From contig BFEA01000128.1 in the NCBI GenBank assembly GCA_003427395.1, positions 913,387 through 947,024 on the forward strand: DNA of 33,638 bases, written 5' to 3'. This DNA comes from Chara braunii. Taxonomy: Eukaryota; Streptophyta; Charophyceae; Charales; Characeae. Below are positions 11,213 through 20,035 of the stretch, piece by piece. Each line of letters opens with the position of its first letter. Position 1 is the first letter of the stretch. Below the pieces are notes generated by a model, which saw only the letters and a program-made list of their open reading frames with translations, searched no databases and was not told the DNA's origin. The position numbers and the translations under genes are program-made.

Positions 11213-11860
11213 GAAACTATATTGGATCGGCCCAGAAGAGGGCGCACTGTTCCTGAATGATGGAGCAGCATATGATCGTCGTAAAAACTTCTCCCTCTCC
11301 TCTTGCCGAATCCTGTCCTCAGCCCTTTTTTTCTTCTTCGAAGTGCGTAGTATTTCATCTAGTAATTCTGAATCTTCAAAACTATGCCTCGGTGAGTTTC
11401 AAATTGGCAGAAAAAGCAGTAAATCCAGTTTTGTCGCGGCGGCGGTTCGGAATGCGCAAAACCAGCAAAGATAGTGCTAACTTTTTTTTTGCCGTTTTTC
11501 AACTCAGGCCCTCTGCACATGACTGCCTGCCTCTGTAGTTATGACATCGGCGCCTCTTTTATTGCCTTTTTTCACTTGGCATGTGACTGACCTGCGGCGC
11601 TTGTTTTTTTTTTGCCTATTCGGGACTTCTTTCCATTTGAGACGTAGTTGGCTCTTATAAATTTCTAGACATGTCTCTCTCTCTCTCTGAGATGTATGTC
11701 GTCTTAGGCCATTTCACCCTGCTTTCGGTGCTGATAACATGTATGAAGTTACTATGAACACAAAAGGGTCAGAATGGTTAGACCACCAGCACTTCCCAGG
11801 CACTCACTTTTCTCTGGGTCTGAAACACCCTGCGGGCCAAAAAGAAAATGAACCCGTGGC
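11213..11860. other. No supported gene
   Basis: Ordinary mixed sequence with a short CT run near 11674. Open frames are short and without motifs. No RNA gene was recognised. Confidence 0.4.
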
Positions 11861-11925
11861 GCGAGAGCCTCTTTTCGCTGGTGCCGCCAGCCATTTTGCT
11901 CGGGTGGCTGAACCCTGAAAGTTGC
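11861..11925 (-). repeat. Dispersed GC-palindrome repeat, copy 1
   Basis: On the minus strand this reads CCCGAGCAAAATGGCTGGCG followed by GCACCAGCGAAAAGAGG. The core GCTGGCGGNGCCAGC is palindromic. Related copies occur at 28791-28870 (plus) and 29311-29360 (minus), each with an A-rich AAAAGGCTGGC or AAAATGGCTGGC context, so this is a short dispersed repeat family. Confidence 0.5.
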
Positions 11926-12966
11926 TGCTGCATGCAAGCCGCATATTTGTCGTCATAGCGGGGAAACGTACTGGTGGTTTAAGATTTGCTTTGCCTGTAA
12001 GATGTGGTTCTGAACTAACCCCTTCGGATTTCGGAACAATGTTTGGAGACGTTGAGGGCATTTCGACAATAGCAGTACCGCTTTCTTACTCAACTTTTAT
12101 GCCCTGCTTTTTGGACAGCTGTCTGAGTACAGTTTTATGAACTTTTATGAAATTGGGGAAAGGATGAAGGACAGAAATAGCCACTTTTTGCAGTCAGAAT
12201 GCACCTGGGTGTCTGTACGTCCAGGTGCAGAACACGCTGCACCTGCGCATCTGCACATCCAGTTGCATTCTAATGGGGCTTGGATTCCCAAACCCTTTTC
12301 GACTTAGGTAACTCAGATTGAGTTGGACGGTCTAGTATTTTCCCCTTAGGAAGGGAGAAGCGGTTAACATAGCCCTAAATTTTCAGGAGGGTATTTTTCA
12401 GGGTCATTGTAACAAACGTCCCACACCTTTTAAGCCAGACTTATCAGGTTGAAATGGCTCCTTTATTATGTATAAAAGAACTAGCCCGGTCAGAGTGCAC
12501 CTGGGCACCAGCACATCCAGGTGCAGACCATGGACCGCGTCACCGCTTTTTATTCGTGAAAAGCAAGCAAAAACTGCCAAAAAGCGAGAATGACCACTGG
12601 GACGTCGGGCCCGATTCCCAGGAGGTGCAGCCCCCCACCCACAGCCACAGAGTGGGCAATCAGCGCTAGATCTACTAGGGGAGACTGCTCATATCACCCC
12701 CACTAGTAGGCCGGAGCTGGTTATTTTTTCAAGGAAAGAAAAAGAGACTGACCACTGGGCCCTGGAAAGGAGGACGCCGACTTTGCCTGTGGCAGAATGT
12801 ACATGGACATTAGAACAGCCAAGTGCATGATCTGCACAGCAGCAACGTGCCGCCTCCAGGTGTGTTCTCTTTTTCCTTTTTAATGTGATGGCCTTGAGAT
12901 GTCATCATCGAACAGACTGGCCGTAGGTAATTCAGACGTGTAGTATTTCACTCATTTGCTTCCAGT
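11926..12966. repeat. Non-coding stretch with repeated CAGAATGCACCTGG / CCAGGTGCATTCTGAC palindromic word
   Basis: Variants of this word occur at about 12190-12275 (several nested copies on both strands), 12489-12523, 12790-12870 and 13050-13071. A weaker related copy lies at 30421-30470. Copies face each other, so short hairpins form. The pattern suggests terminal repeats of small DNA transposons. No coding exon was seen. Confidence 0.45.
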
Positions 12967-13042
12967 GGAGATCAAACCTGGGTCTGCAGTTCCACAGTTC
13001 GGAGGTGTACCAACTGGCGGTGTACCGACTGAGCTAGGCCAG
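12967..13042 (-). repeat. tRNA-derived SINE head (A and B boxes), minus strand
   Basis: On the minus strand TAGCTCAGTCGG (A-box-like, 13025-13036) is followed about 46 bases later by GGTTTGATCTCC (B-box-like, 12967-12978). The segment does not fold into a full canonical tRNA, so it is read as a tRNA-derived SINE head or tRNA pseudogene. Two similar heads follow within 700 bases. Confidence 0.55.
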
Positions 13043-13290
13043 TTGGTACCTCCAGGTGCGTTCTGACATTATCAAGATTATCATTTCATGTATGATGGGA
13101 AGCCAGGTGGTCTTTCACTCTCATCTCGCCCTCTCCCTCAGCTTCCTTTCTTTTTCTTTTTCTTTTTTTTTTTTCCCACCAAGGGGAAGAGAGAATATGG
13201 ACTTGTCCAATTGCTTACACCAAGAGGGAAAGGTCCTTCTAGGAAAGCTCAGACTTGGGAAAAGTAAGTCTTTTAGTCTCTCACCGACAG

Positions 13291-13355
13291 GCCTATCTCA
13301 GTTGATACACCCGTGAACTGTCGAAATACGGGCCAAAGTTCAAATCCAGCTCAAC
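13291..13355 (+). repeat. tRNA-derived SINE head, plus strand
   Basis: TATCTCAGTTGATACACC (A-box-like) and AGTTCAAATCC (B-box-like, 13338-13348) are spaced as in a tRNA. The segment between them matches the minus-strand copies near 13.0 and 13.65 kb, for example ACACC...GAACTGT. It is a degenerate tRNA-related sequence. Confidence 0.55.
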
Positions 13356-13639
13356 GAGACGACCGGAATAAAGATAAATTGTGAATAACCTGCTGCCGGT
13401 CAGTTCAATGATGATATCTCAAGGCTGTCGCTCTGTAAAAAACAAAAGCAAAAAAGTTTCTTTTAGTCTTCGACTCACCAGCTTGCATGTCTGTTCTATT
13501 ACTATGTCGCAGGTTGAAATCTCGAAAATAAATGCCAATCCAGTTGTGACCAACTTCTGGGGATTAAGCATATTACTGTTGATGTACTGGCATCGGTGGC
13601 ATGAAAGTCCTACCTTCTGTTCCGGGGTTTTGATTGCAT

Positions 13640-13702
13640 TTGGGTTCGAACTCGGGTCTGTATTTCAACAGTCCATGGGTGTACCAACTGTTCCCGGATT
13701 GA
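13640..13702 (-). repeat. tRNA-derived SINE head, minus strand, best B box
   Basis: On the minus strand AACAGTTGGTACACCC is followed by GACCCGAGTTCGAACCC, whose GAGTTCGAACCC is a near-consensus tRNA B box (13642-13653 on plus). It resembles the other two copies. The 5' half of the tRNA is degenerate, so a functional tRNA gene is unlikely. Confidence 0.55.
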
Positions 13703-14183
13703 TGGCCAGTGAATTGCAGTATCCTACACTGGAGCGATATTTGGCTCACCAAGAGATTCTACCGGGTGAAACTACCATAATAATATAGTAATCTCACTTT
13801 ATTGTGAAAATAGTGGTGCTTTACCCTTCTTGAAGGCAAACGTGACACGTTGCTGCGAAGGCCATGGTGGTGGAGGCCGTGAATGAAGCAGCAAACGGTC
13901 TGAATGATCCGCGCCCGCTTCTTTGTTTCTCTGTCGCAAGGATTTTCCGTTGTTTGCTTAATGTGGTCGGCATATATCTTTTCGATACTGTAAAATGCCT
14001 TATGGAAAGCTCATACCCCGTGAAGCTGCCATGAGGGAAAGTCTTGCTGCTGGGGAGGTCAATATAGTGCCTGTGAATCGACCAGAATCTTGGTCAGCGA
14101 ATAACGTGTTCACTTCGTAAGGATTGTCTTGCGCTGAGATCGTACGCTGCAGAACTGCCATCTTGCTGCTAGAAGGAGAACGC
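13703..14183. other. Upstream of RCC1 gene; three imperfect internal repeats
   Basis: The words GAGGCCGTGAATGAAGCAGC (13874), GTGCCTGTGAATCGACCAG (about 14070) and GAGCCTGTGAATCAAGCAGC (about 14206, inside the next open frame) recur about 130-200 bases apart, together with the CTTGCTGCT word. This is an imperfect tandem array of unknown function. A promoter for the RCC1 gene may lie here or further upstream, but no TATA box could be assigned. Confidence 0.35.
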
Positions 14184-14816
14184 ATGACTGGCAAGGTCCG
14201 TATGGAGCCTGTGAATCAAGCAGCAGAATGCCGAGGCCATGCCTCTGTGTCCTGCTCTCGTGCCTCTGCTTATCCAGTCTGTGCCTCTGCAGTTCTTACC
14301 ATATCTTCTGCTCTTCTGTGTGTTTCATCAGCCTCCACAGTGCTTCGTTTGCCACGTGAGCATACCCTGCATTATTTTGCTTCGGCAAGGACTCAGAAAA
14401 CCCTTGAACTGCTGCCTGTAGCTCTCATTCTGCTGCTCTGTAGCTCTTGCACCGTCTCGGCCTTTACCTTGCGTGATGATCCTGATATCAATCAAAAAAT
14501 CAAAATGCTTTTGGGGGGTGCGAGGTCCATAGCAGACCCAATGGTAGATGGTGATGATGGTTCCTCACCTCCTAGGCCAAAGCCGAGGTCATTGTTTGGT
14601 TGGGGGCGCAACAACGCCGGACAGCTCGGGCTCGGTCACAATAACGATGTTCGAACACCAGAGGTGGTGTCAATGTTTGTGTCAAAGGAAATCAGGCAGG
14701 TGGCCGTCGGTGGCCTGGGTGATGTTGATGGAGATGGCGAGATGAGCGGTGGATTTTCCTTGGTTGTCACTTCAAGCAGAAAGGTCTTTGCGTTTGGTGC
14801 AAACTCCCATGGTCAG
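14184..14816 (+). CDS. RCC1-family protein, 5'-most recognised exon
   Basis: The open frame encodes an RCC1 beta-propeller segment. SLFGWGRNNAGQLGLG (from 14589) is the classic WG-x-N-x-GQLGLG repeat. It is followed by RQVAVGG, then FSLVVTSSRKVFAFGANSHGQ, where the next repeat begins. The exon stops after GGT CAG at a GT donor (14817), in phase 0, and the next repeat residues (LGVGD) are supplied exactly by 26071. An Asp/Gly-rich insertion (GDVDGDGEM) lies between VAVGG and FSLVV. The start is uncertain. The ATG at 14184 gives an N-terminal extension with a hydrophobic stretch at about residues 74-92 (LLPVALILLL), which could be a signal peptide if translation began closer to it. The ATG at 14505 would give a short leader directly before the propeller. 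RCC1 proteins act as exchange factors or scaffolds, but the specific role is unknown. Confidence 0.75.
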
Positions 14817-15017
14817 GTATTTTCCCCTTCTCCTCCTTTTCACCCCCCTTCCACAGATGTTTTCAGTTATTTTTCTTTGCCAGTTTGTTCAAGTTTGAGA
14901 AAGAATGGCACAAGAGGTGGCGTACTTAGGCTGTACTCACACTAGCACTGTCTTAAATGTAACTGACCATTTCAAGTTCTCCCCTCTCCCTGTTGCTGGG
15001 CCTGGATGCTCTGGCAG

Positions 15018-15059
15018 CCAAGTTGCCTTGGGCCGCGCTGGTGTTCGCCACTTGAACAG
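15018..15059 (+). pseudogene. Possible orphan RCC1-repeat exon fragment
   Basis: The frame reads QVALGRAGVRHLNR, which resembles the GQLGLGRxGxxxLNR part of an RCC1 repeat. It is followed by AG/GTTAGG, a usable donor at 15060. There is no AG acceptor giving the phase needed to continue from the exon ending at 14816. It lies about 20 bases before the LINE poly-T and about 135 bases before an assembled adapter. It may be a decayed or duplicated exon, a mis-assembled paralogue, or a chance match. Confidence 0.3.
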
Positions 15060-15082
15060 GTTAGGGGTTTGGGGGTTCTCTG

Positions 15083-15111
<29 letters not shown>
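15083..15111 (-). repeat. 29-base poly-T, probable LINE poly-A tail
   Basis: The T run lies about 380 bases past the ORF2 stop codon on the coding strand, where the tail of an L1-type element is expected. The adapter between ORF2 and this tail weakens the physical link. Confidence 0.6.
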
Positions 15112-15115
<4 letters not shown>

Positions 15116-15193
15116 GGTCCTTGTGGTCTGGGCTCCTTTTCCATTCTGGGGAGCCACAACTTCGCTCCCTAATCATTTGTATAAAGCTACGAC

Positions 15194-15231
15194 CTGTCTC
15201 TTATACACATCTAGATGTGTATAAGAGACAG
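15194..15231. other. Assembled Nextera/Tn5 mosaic-end mate-pair junction adapter (artifact)
   Basis: CTGTCTCTTATACACATCT (15194-15212) is followed immediately by its exact reverse complement AGATGTGTATAAGAGACAG (15213-15231). The 19-base sequence is the Tn5 transposase mosaic end used in Nextera libraries, and the head-to-head pair is the circularisation junction of mate-pair libraries. It is not native DNA. Translated frames through it contain the well-known artifactual peptide ending DVYKRQ. In mate-pair data the bases on either side come from the two ends of a fragment several kilobases long, so local contiguity is not assured. Confidence 0.97.
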
Positions 15232-15489
15232 GTTCTGGGGAGCCTCAGTCCGGTTCCTTTCCACCGGCAAGTCGAAAGTTGGAATACATGGTGAACACTC
15301 TCACGCTTCCTTCCGTCTGGCCGAAGGAACCCTGAACAGCATTGATTACTCCATATCTGGAGGATTGACTGTCAGCTTGGCCTTCCACTTTTCCTCTCAG
15401 ACTCTATTTGGACTCTGTCAGATGATTCGTATAAAGTAAGAAAAGAGGAGAGTCGTCTATACTGTTGAGGTTATCATCTCAATTGCCCC

Positions 15490-17520
15490 TCACTGGGTCC
15501 CCGTCCTTGTAGGAGTTGTGCTGTGCCATTTCTTCCAGATCAATCTGTTATCTGTCACCATTGCAATCTTTCCCTGTAAAAGCCATTGTCTCATGAAGAC
15601 CCGTCTCTTGATGGCTATCCTTTCTGGTCTGCCTTTCGTTTTTGATGTCACCTCCCTCCATCTGGATTGAATCTCAGTTTCCGCCATTCTCAGCATTAGA
15701 ACCCACATTTCTTCTCTTGCCACCTCGGTTCCCTCGATAGTCTTGGTCCATCTCCTTTTCCAGATTACCCACAGAGCTAGTTTCCTGAGCATGTGGAACC
15801 AGAATGCTTTTCCTCCTCTGAGACTGTCGCGGATGTTAGAAAGAAGTAGGATGTCCTGGGGGGTGAGGTTGGGGGGAGAGGATGAGAAGAGATGGTGCCA
15901 TATGTTTCGGACTTTGTTCCATATCCAGGCTGCCTGGCTGCAGTATAGGAGGCAGTGGGGGATGTCTTCAGGGGCGCTGTCATCGCACATTGCGCATATT
16001 TCCGAGCTGTTGGGGTCTNAGTGTTTTCTTCTTTTGTGGAGCCACTGATTGACAGGGAGTGCTGNGTGGGCTAGGAGCCATTNTAAGCTTCGGATTCTAA
16101 CTGGTTTTATGGGGAGGTATTTTGGCCAGGGGATGGTGATTGAGGCTGTTGGCTCTAGGTTTAGTGTCTCTCTCCATCTGTTTTCNAGTTNGGGGTNNGG
16201 GTCCNTGGTCCNTAGGCCTAGATTGTACCCGAATTTCACATCGTATTCCAGTATCGTTCTGGTTTTTCCGGATTTGCCTTCTTTCCATACCCATTCCTTA
16301 GGATCGAATTCGAGCTCCNCAATGCTNAGGTCGGNCTGGAAGATTATCCANNGTTTGGTTTTCGACACNCTCACTTTTCTNAGCAGAAAGGCCTCTACCG
16401 TCTCCAGNTGCGGTTCTCTGTTCAGAATGGTTAGTTCCTGGAGGTTATGGGTGGCGATGGGATAAGAGTAGAATTTGGACCGGTAGCCGGTGGTTGAGCT
16501 GTGGGACACGAACCGGTATGCTCNGTTCGGCGNGGTTTGGGATACGAGTATGCCCCAGTCCCCTGGTTTCCAGGANAAGTCTTCTTTCAAGAGGCGAATC
16601 CAGTGGGGTGGGATGCTTTTCTGGACTGTGCGTAGGTTTTCTGCGAGAGCATGGCAGCCTCTTANAGTGTTTCGGAGTTCTTGTTNCGTACGCCATTNTC
16701 CCCGTTCTTCTGCCCACAGGTGTTTAACCTGCCACACCCCTTTTTCAACCCACGACAGCCATCTCCGGTCCCTATTTCTTAGTGGCCAGGGGTTGCCTTC
16801 GGGGTCTTTGATCCAATTGTTACAAAACAGCGGTTGTCTCAGGGCCTCCTCTTTGATTTCCACTGTGCCATGTTTGCTTGGAATCATCCGTCTCCAGGCC
16901 TTCAGAGTCGGGGAGCAGTACAGGTTGGGTGTTGGGGCTGCCTGGATGTCTGAGTTTCTTGTGGTTCTATTACGGGGTCTGCCTGATCTTATCGTCCACT
17001 CCTTTGCCATAATCCAGAAGTATCCGCCCATATTTGGTGGGGAGCTTATCGGTGCTAGGTTTCTTATGTTGTCTAGAGCCATCTTGGTCCATGGTAGGTC
17101 TTGTCTGGTCAAGATCTTGATGACCCATTTCATCTGTAGTGATGTTGACTCCTGCTTTGGGTCAATTAGGCCTAGGCCTCCCTCCTGCGGTTTCCTGATG
17201 ATGTGGCTCCATGCTACCCTGTTGATGCATGAGGTCCGGTTGGGATCACCTGTCCACAAATAGCATCTTGCTTTGGCCTTTATGGTTTGGAAGTCGGTGT
17301 CCGGGGGAGACCAGATGGATACGATATACCATAGTGTGGAGAAGATGGCTGTGTTGATAATTAATGCCCTCCCGATCAGTGATGCTTGTGCGTTCTTGCA
17401 TGGGGCCAGGCGGGATATAGTTTTGGCAATTAAACCGTGGCCTATTCCTGGCCACACCCCATCCTTGTTGACCATGATACCTAGGTACCTGAGTGCCTGT
17501 TCGCCTGTGGACCATGACAT
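15490..17520 (-). CDS. LINE ORF2, C-terminal part of reverse transcriptase plus zinc finger
   Basis: An open frame of 676 codons without a stop, entered from the assembly gap on its N-terminal side; the first Met is not the true start. It begins with RYLGIMVNKDG, the conserved segment just after the RT palm in L1-type elements. Thumb-like sequence follows, with RVAWSHI and GGLGLIDP, motifs shared by plant LINEs. Near 15930-16060 it carries a zf-RVT-type region with CAMC, HCLLYC and WIWNKV preceded by RSL-WLLAH-ALPVNQWLHKR. A basic C-terminus ends at a stop by 15490. The catalytic FADD region would lie in the gap and cannot be assessed. Roughly two dozen ambiguous bases between 16019 and 16697 create unknown residues. 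This domain would reverse-transcribe the LINE RNA at the nicked target. Confidence 0.88.
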   Translation of the reverse strand: MSWSTGEQALRYLGIMVNKDGVWPGIGHGLIAKTISRLAPCKNAQASLIGRALIINTAIFSTLWYIVSIWSPPDTDFQTIKAKARCYLWTGDPNRTSCINRVAWSHIIRKPQEGGLGLIDPKQESTSLQMKWVIKILTRQDLPWTKMALDNIRNLAPISSPPNMGGYFWIMAKEWTIRSGRPRNRTTRNSDIQAAPTPNLYCSPTLKAWRRMIPSKHGTVEIKEEALRQPLFCNNWIKDPEGNPWPLRNRDRRWLSWVEKGVWQVKHLWAEERGXWRTXQELRNTXRGCHALAENLRTVQKSIPPHWIRLLKEDXSWKPGDWGILVSQTXPNXAYRFVSHSSTTGYRSKFYSYPIATHNLQELTILNREPXLETVEAFLXRKVXVSKTKXWIIFQXDXSIXELEFDPKEWVWKEGKSGKTRTILEYDVKFGYNLGLXTXDXXPXXENRWRETLNLEPTASITIPWPKYLPIKPVRIRSLXWLLAHXALPVNQWLHKRRKHXDPNSSEICAMCDDSAPEDIPHCLLYCSQAAWIWNKVRNIWHHLFSSSPPNLTPQDILLLSNIRDSLRGGKAFWFHMLRKLALWVIWKRRWTKTIEGTEVAREEMWVLMLRMAETEIQSRWREVTSKTKGRPERIAIKRRVFMRQWLLQGKIAMVTDNRLIWKKWHSTTPTRTGTQ

Positions 17521-17552
17521 GGGTGTGGCTGAACCCTCGGGTTGGGGAGGCG

Positions 17553-18496
17553 NNNNNNNNNNNNNNNNNNNNNNNNNNNNNNNNNNNNNNNNNNNNNNNN
17601 NNNNNNNNNNNNNNNNNNNNNNNNNNNNNNNNNNNNNNNNNNNNNNNNNNNNNNNNNNNNNNNNNNNNNNNNNNNNNNNNNNNNNNNNNNNNNNNNNNNN
17701 NNNNNNNNNNNNNNNNNNNNNNNNNNNNNNNNNNNNNNNNNNNNNNNNNNNNNNNNNNNNNNNNNNNNNNNNNNNNNNNNNNNNNNNNNNNNNNNNNNNN
17801 NNNNNNNNNNNNNNNNNNNNNNNNNNNNNNNNNNNNNNNNNNNNNNNNNNNNNNNNNNNNNNNNNNNNNNNNNNNNNNNNNNNNNNNNNNNNNNNNNNNN
17901 NNNNNNNNNNNNNNNNNNNNNNNNNNNNNNNNNNNNNNNNNNNNNNNNNNNNNNNNNNNNNNNNNNNNNNNNNNNNNNNNNNNNNNNNNNNNNNNNNNNN
18001 NNNNNNNNNNNNNNNNNNNNNNNNNNNNNNNNNNNNNNNNNNNNNNNNNNNNNNNNNNNNNNNNNNNNNNNNNNNNNNNNNNNNNNNNNNNNNNNNNNNN
18101 NNNNNNNNNNNNNNNNNNNNNNNNNNNNNNNNNNNNNNNNNNNNNNNNNNNNNNNNNNNNNNNNNNNNNNNNNNNNNNNNNNNNNNNNNNNNNNNNNNNN
18201 NNNNNNNNNNNNNNNNNNNNNNNNNNNNNNNNNNNNNNNNNNNNNNNNNNNNNNNNNNNNNNNNNNNNNNNNNNNNNNNNNNNNNNNNNNNNNNNNNNNN
18301 NNNNNNNNNNNNNNNNNNNNNNNNNNNNNNNNNNNNNNNNNNNNNNNNNNNNNNNNNNNNNNNNNNNNNNNNNNNNNNNNNNNNNNNNNNNNNNNNNNNN
18401 NNNNNNNNNNNNNNNNNNNNNNNNNNNNNNNNNNNNNNNNNNNNNNNNNNNNNNNNNNNNNNNNNNNNNNNNNNNNNNNNNNNNNNNNNNNNNNNN
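17553..18496. other. Assembly gap of 944 N
   Basis: The run of N falls where the fingers and palm of the LINE reverse transcriptase, including the catalytic Asp residues, should be encoded. The true length is unknown. A typical L1 ORF2 spacing between endonuclease and the RYLG motif would need about this much sequence, so the size is plausible. Confidence 1.
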
Positions 18497-19861
18497 TTTA
18501 ACCATTCCCGATCCCGATTGGTCGACCCTGTTCTGATTGTCCGGGTCCTTCAACCCTTCAATGTTGTTGTTCCTGGCGTTAGCTTTAATTTTTGCGAAGA
18601 AGTACTTTGTCATGGATTCGTTAAGGGTGAGGTCGGTCTATTGGCCCTGATCTGCAGGCCTCGCAGTTCCCATCTCCTCCACTCGTTGAGTTCTTCTCTT
18701 GATGAGTCGAGAAGTTAACTGTAGAAGGTGTTTGAGGGGTCTGCGACAAGGTTGTCCTTCACGAGAGATATGGCGAATTGAAGCTCTTCTTTTCTGATTT
18801 TCCGTTCTCCTGCAATGCTTCTGGATTCTGATGAGACTGTTTGGGTGAGTTCTGTATAGCTGTCTATGAACCATTGATGTCTGTTGTCCAGTCTGGCGCT
18901 GTTCTGTCTTAAGAAGAACCAGTTCCATCTGACCGCCTCTGTTAGTCGTACGGTGGCTAAGAGGGAGTTGTTAAATCTGTAGAATCCCCGACCTTTTTCT
19001 GTGGGGGAGTCAAAGTTCAAGGGCAGTTCTATCGGTTTGTGGTCCAGACCTCGAAAGGTCACTGATGGGCGGATATCAGCCTGTTTGATTGTTCCTTGGA
19101 AGTGCTTGGAGATTAGGAAGAAGTCGATCCGGGACAGCAATGTCCGGTTGGCCTGGCTCTTTTTGACCAGTGAGAATGCCTTTTTGTTCGGGTGCAGCAT
19201 CCTGAAGGGGTTAGTGAGGTCAAACTCTATCATGATATTTCTTATGTGGGTTCCTGCTCTTGTTGGGCCTATCAGTTGAGATCGAGAGATGCGGTCTAGG
19301 TTTGGATCCAAGGTCGTGTTCCAGTCGCCTGCGATAATCGNCGGTTGAGGGTTCGGGATGAGGGATTGGATGCTACTCAATTAGGCTAAGCGATCGTTTT
19401 CAGCGTTGGGGGCGTAAATGTTAAGAATTCTCAGTTCCTCGTCTTGCCATTTGATGTCTATCCATGACCATCTGCCTTCCGCGTTGTCACCTGCGCTATT
19501 GAGAATTTTCCCTTCTGAACATAACTTTGAAGCGTTTGGTATGAGTATGGTTGTCCCCTTTTTGCTAAGCCCTTCTAGGTTGGACCATAGTGCGAAAGCA
19601 CAACCCCCCTATTGCCCTTTTTATATTCCCATGGTTTGGGAGATTTGATAGGTGCGTTTCTTGTAGTAGAACCACGTCTGGTCTGGGCCTGTTCCTGTCG
19701 TAGAGACCTAGCCGGATGTCCCTTAATTTATCTTCTTCCGTCAGTGGGTTACCCAGCCCATTGACGTTCCAGCTGATGATTTTGAGTCCTTTGGCTTGCC
19801 AGTCTATCGTGATCGTGTTATCTTGTTGTGTGTTGGCATCCATTGATAGATTCTGCAACAT
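18497..19861 (-). pseudogene. LINE ORF2, APE-type endonuclease and linker, interrupted
   Basis: On the minus strand the endonuclease/exonuclease/phosphatase motifs appear in order: ISWNVNGLGN (about 19777-19748), LLQETH (about 19666-19649), WSWIDIKW and NIYAPNAEN in a shifted frame near 19.4-19.5 kb, AGDWN (about 19332-19318), SRIDFFLIS (about 19134-19108) and DHKP (about 19044-19033). This set matches the catalytic Asn, Glu, Asp-x-Asn and Asp-His of APE-like nucleases, which nick target DNA to prime reverse transcription. Breaks seen are a frameshift near 19.6 kb beside a C run, a TAA at 19383-19381, a TAA at 18717-18715 and a frameshift near 18.64 kb. After the last, TKYFFAKIKA is the usual pre-RT linker. 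The breaks may be real decay or consensus errors in a collapsed repeat. Confidence 0.88.
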
Positions 19862-20035
19862 CGGTTGTTTGTTCTACTTTGTCTTTCTTATCATTGTCGT
19901 TATCTGTGGTGTTGTTGTTTTGGTTTTTGTGATGGAGGAGTTCGCTGTGCGATAGTTGGAGAAGTTGCCTAATCCACGGTGTCTCGCGGCTCTCGACGTC
20001 GGATCCCCACTGTCCTCCTTTGGGTAATATTAAAT

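Noticed and set aside
15215-15439. Open frame starting MCIRDR after the adapter
   Set aside because: Its first residues are the translation of the Tn5 mosaic end, a known artifact peptide, so the start is not biological.
17246-18718. Long open frames on both strands across 17.5-18.5 kb
   Set aside because: They are open only because the 944 N bases contain no stop codons; only the short flanking parts are real, and the minus strand belongs to the LINE.
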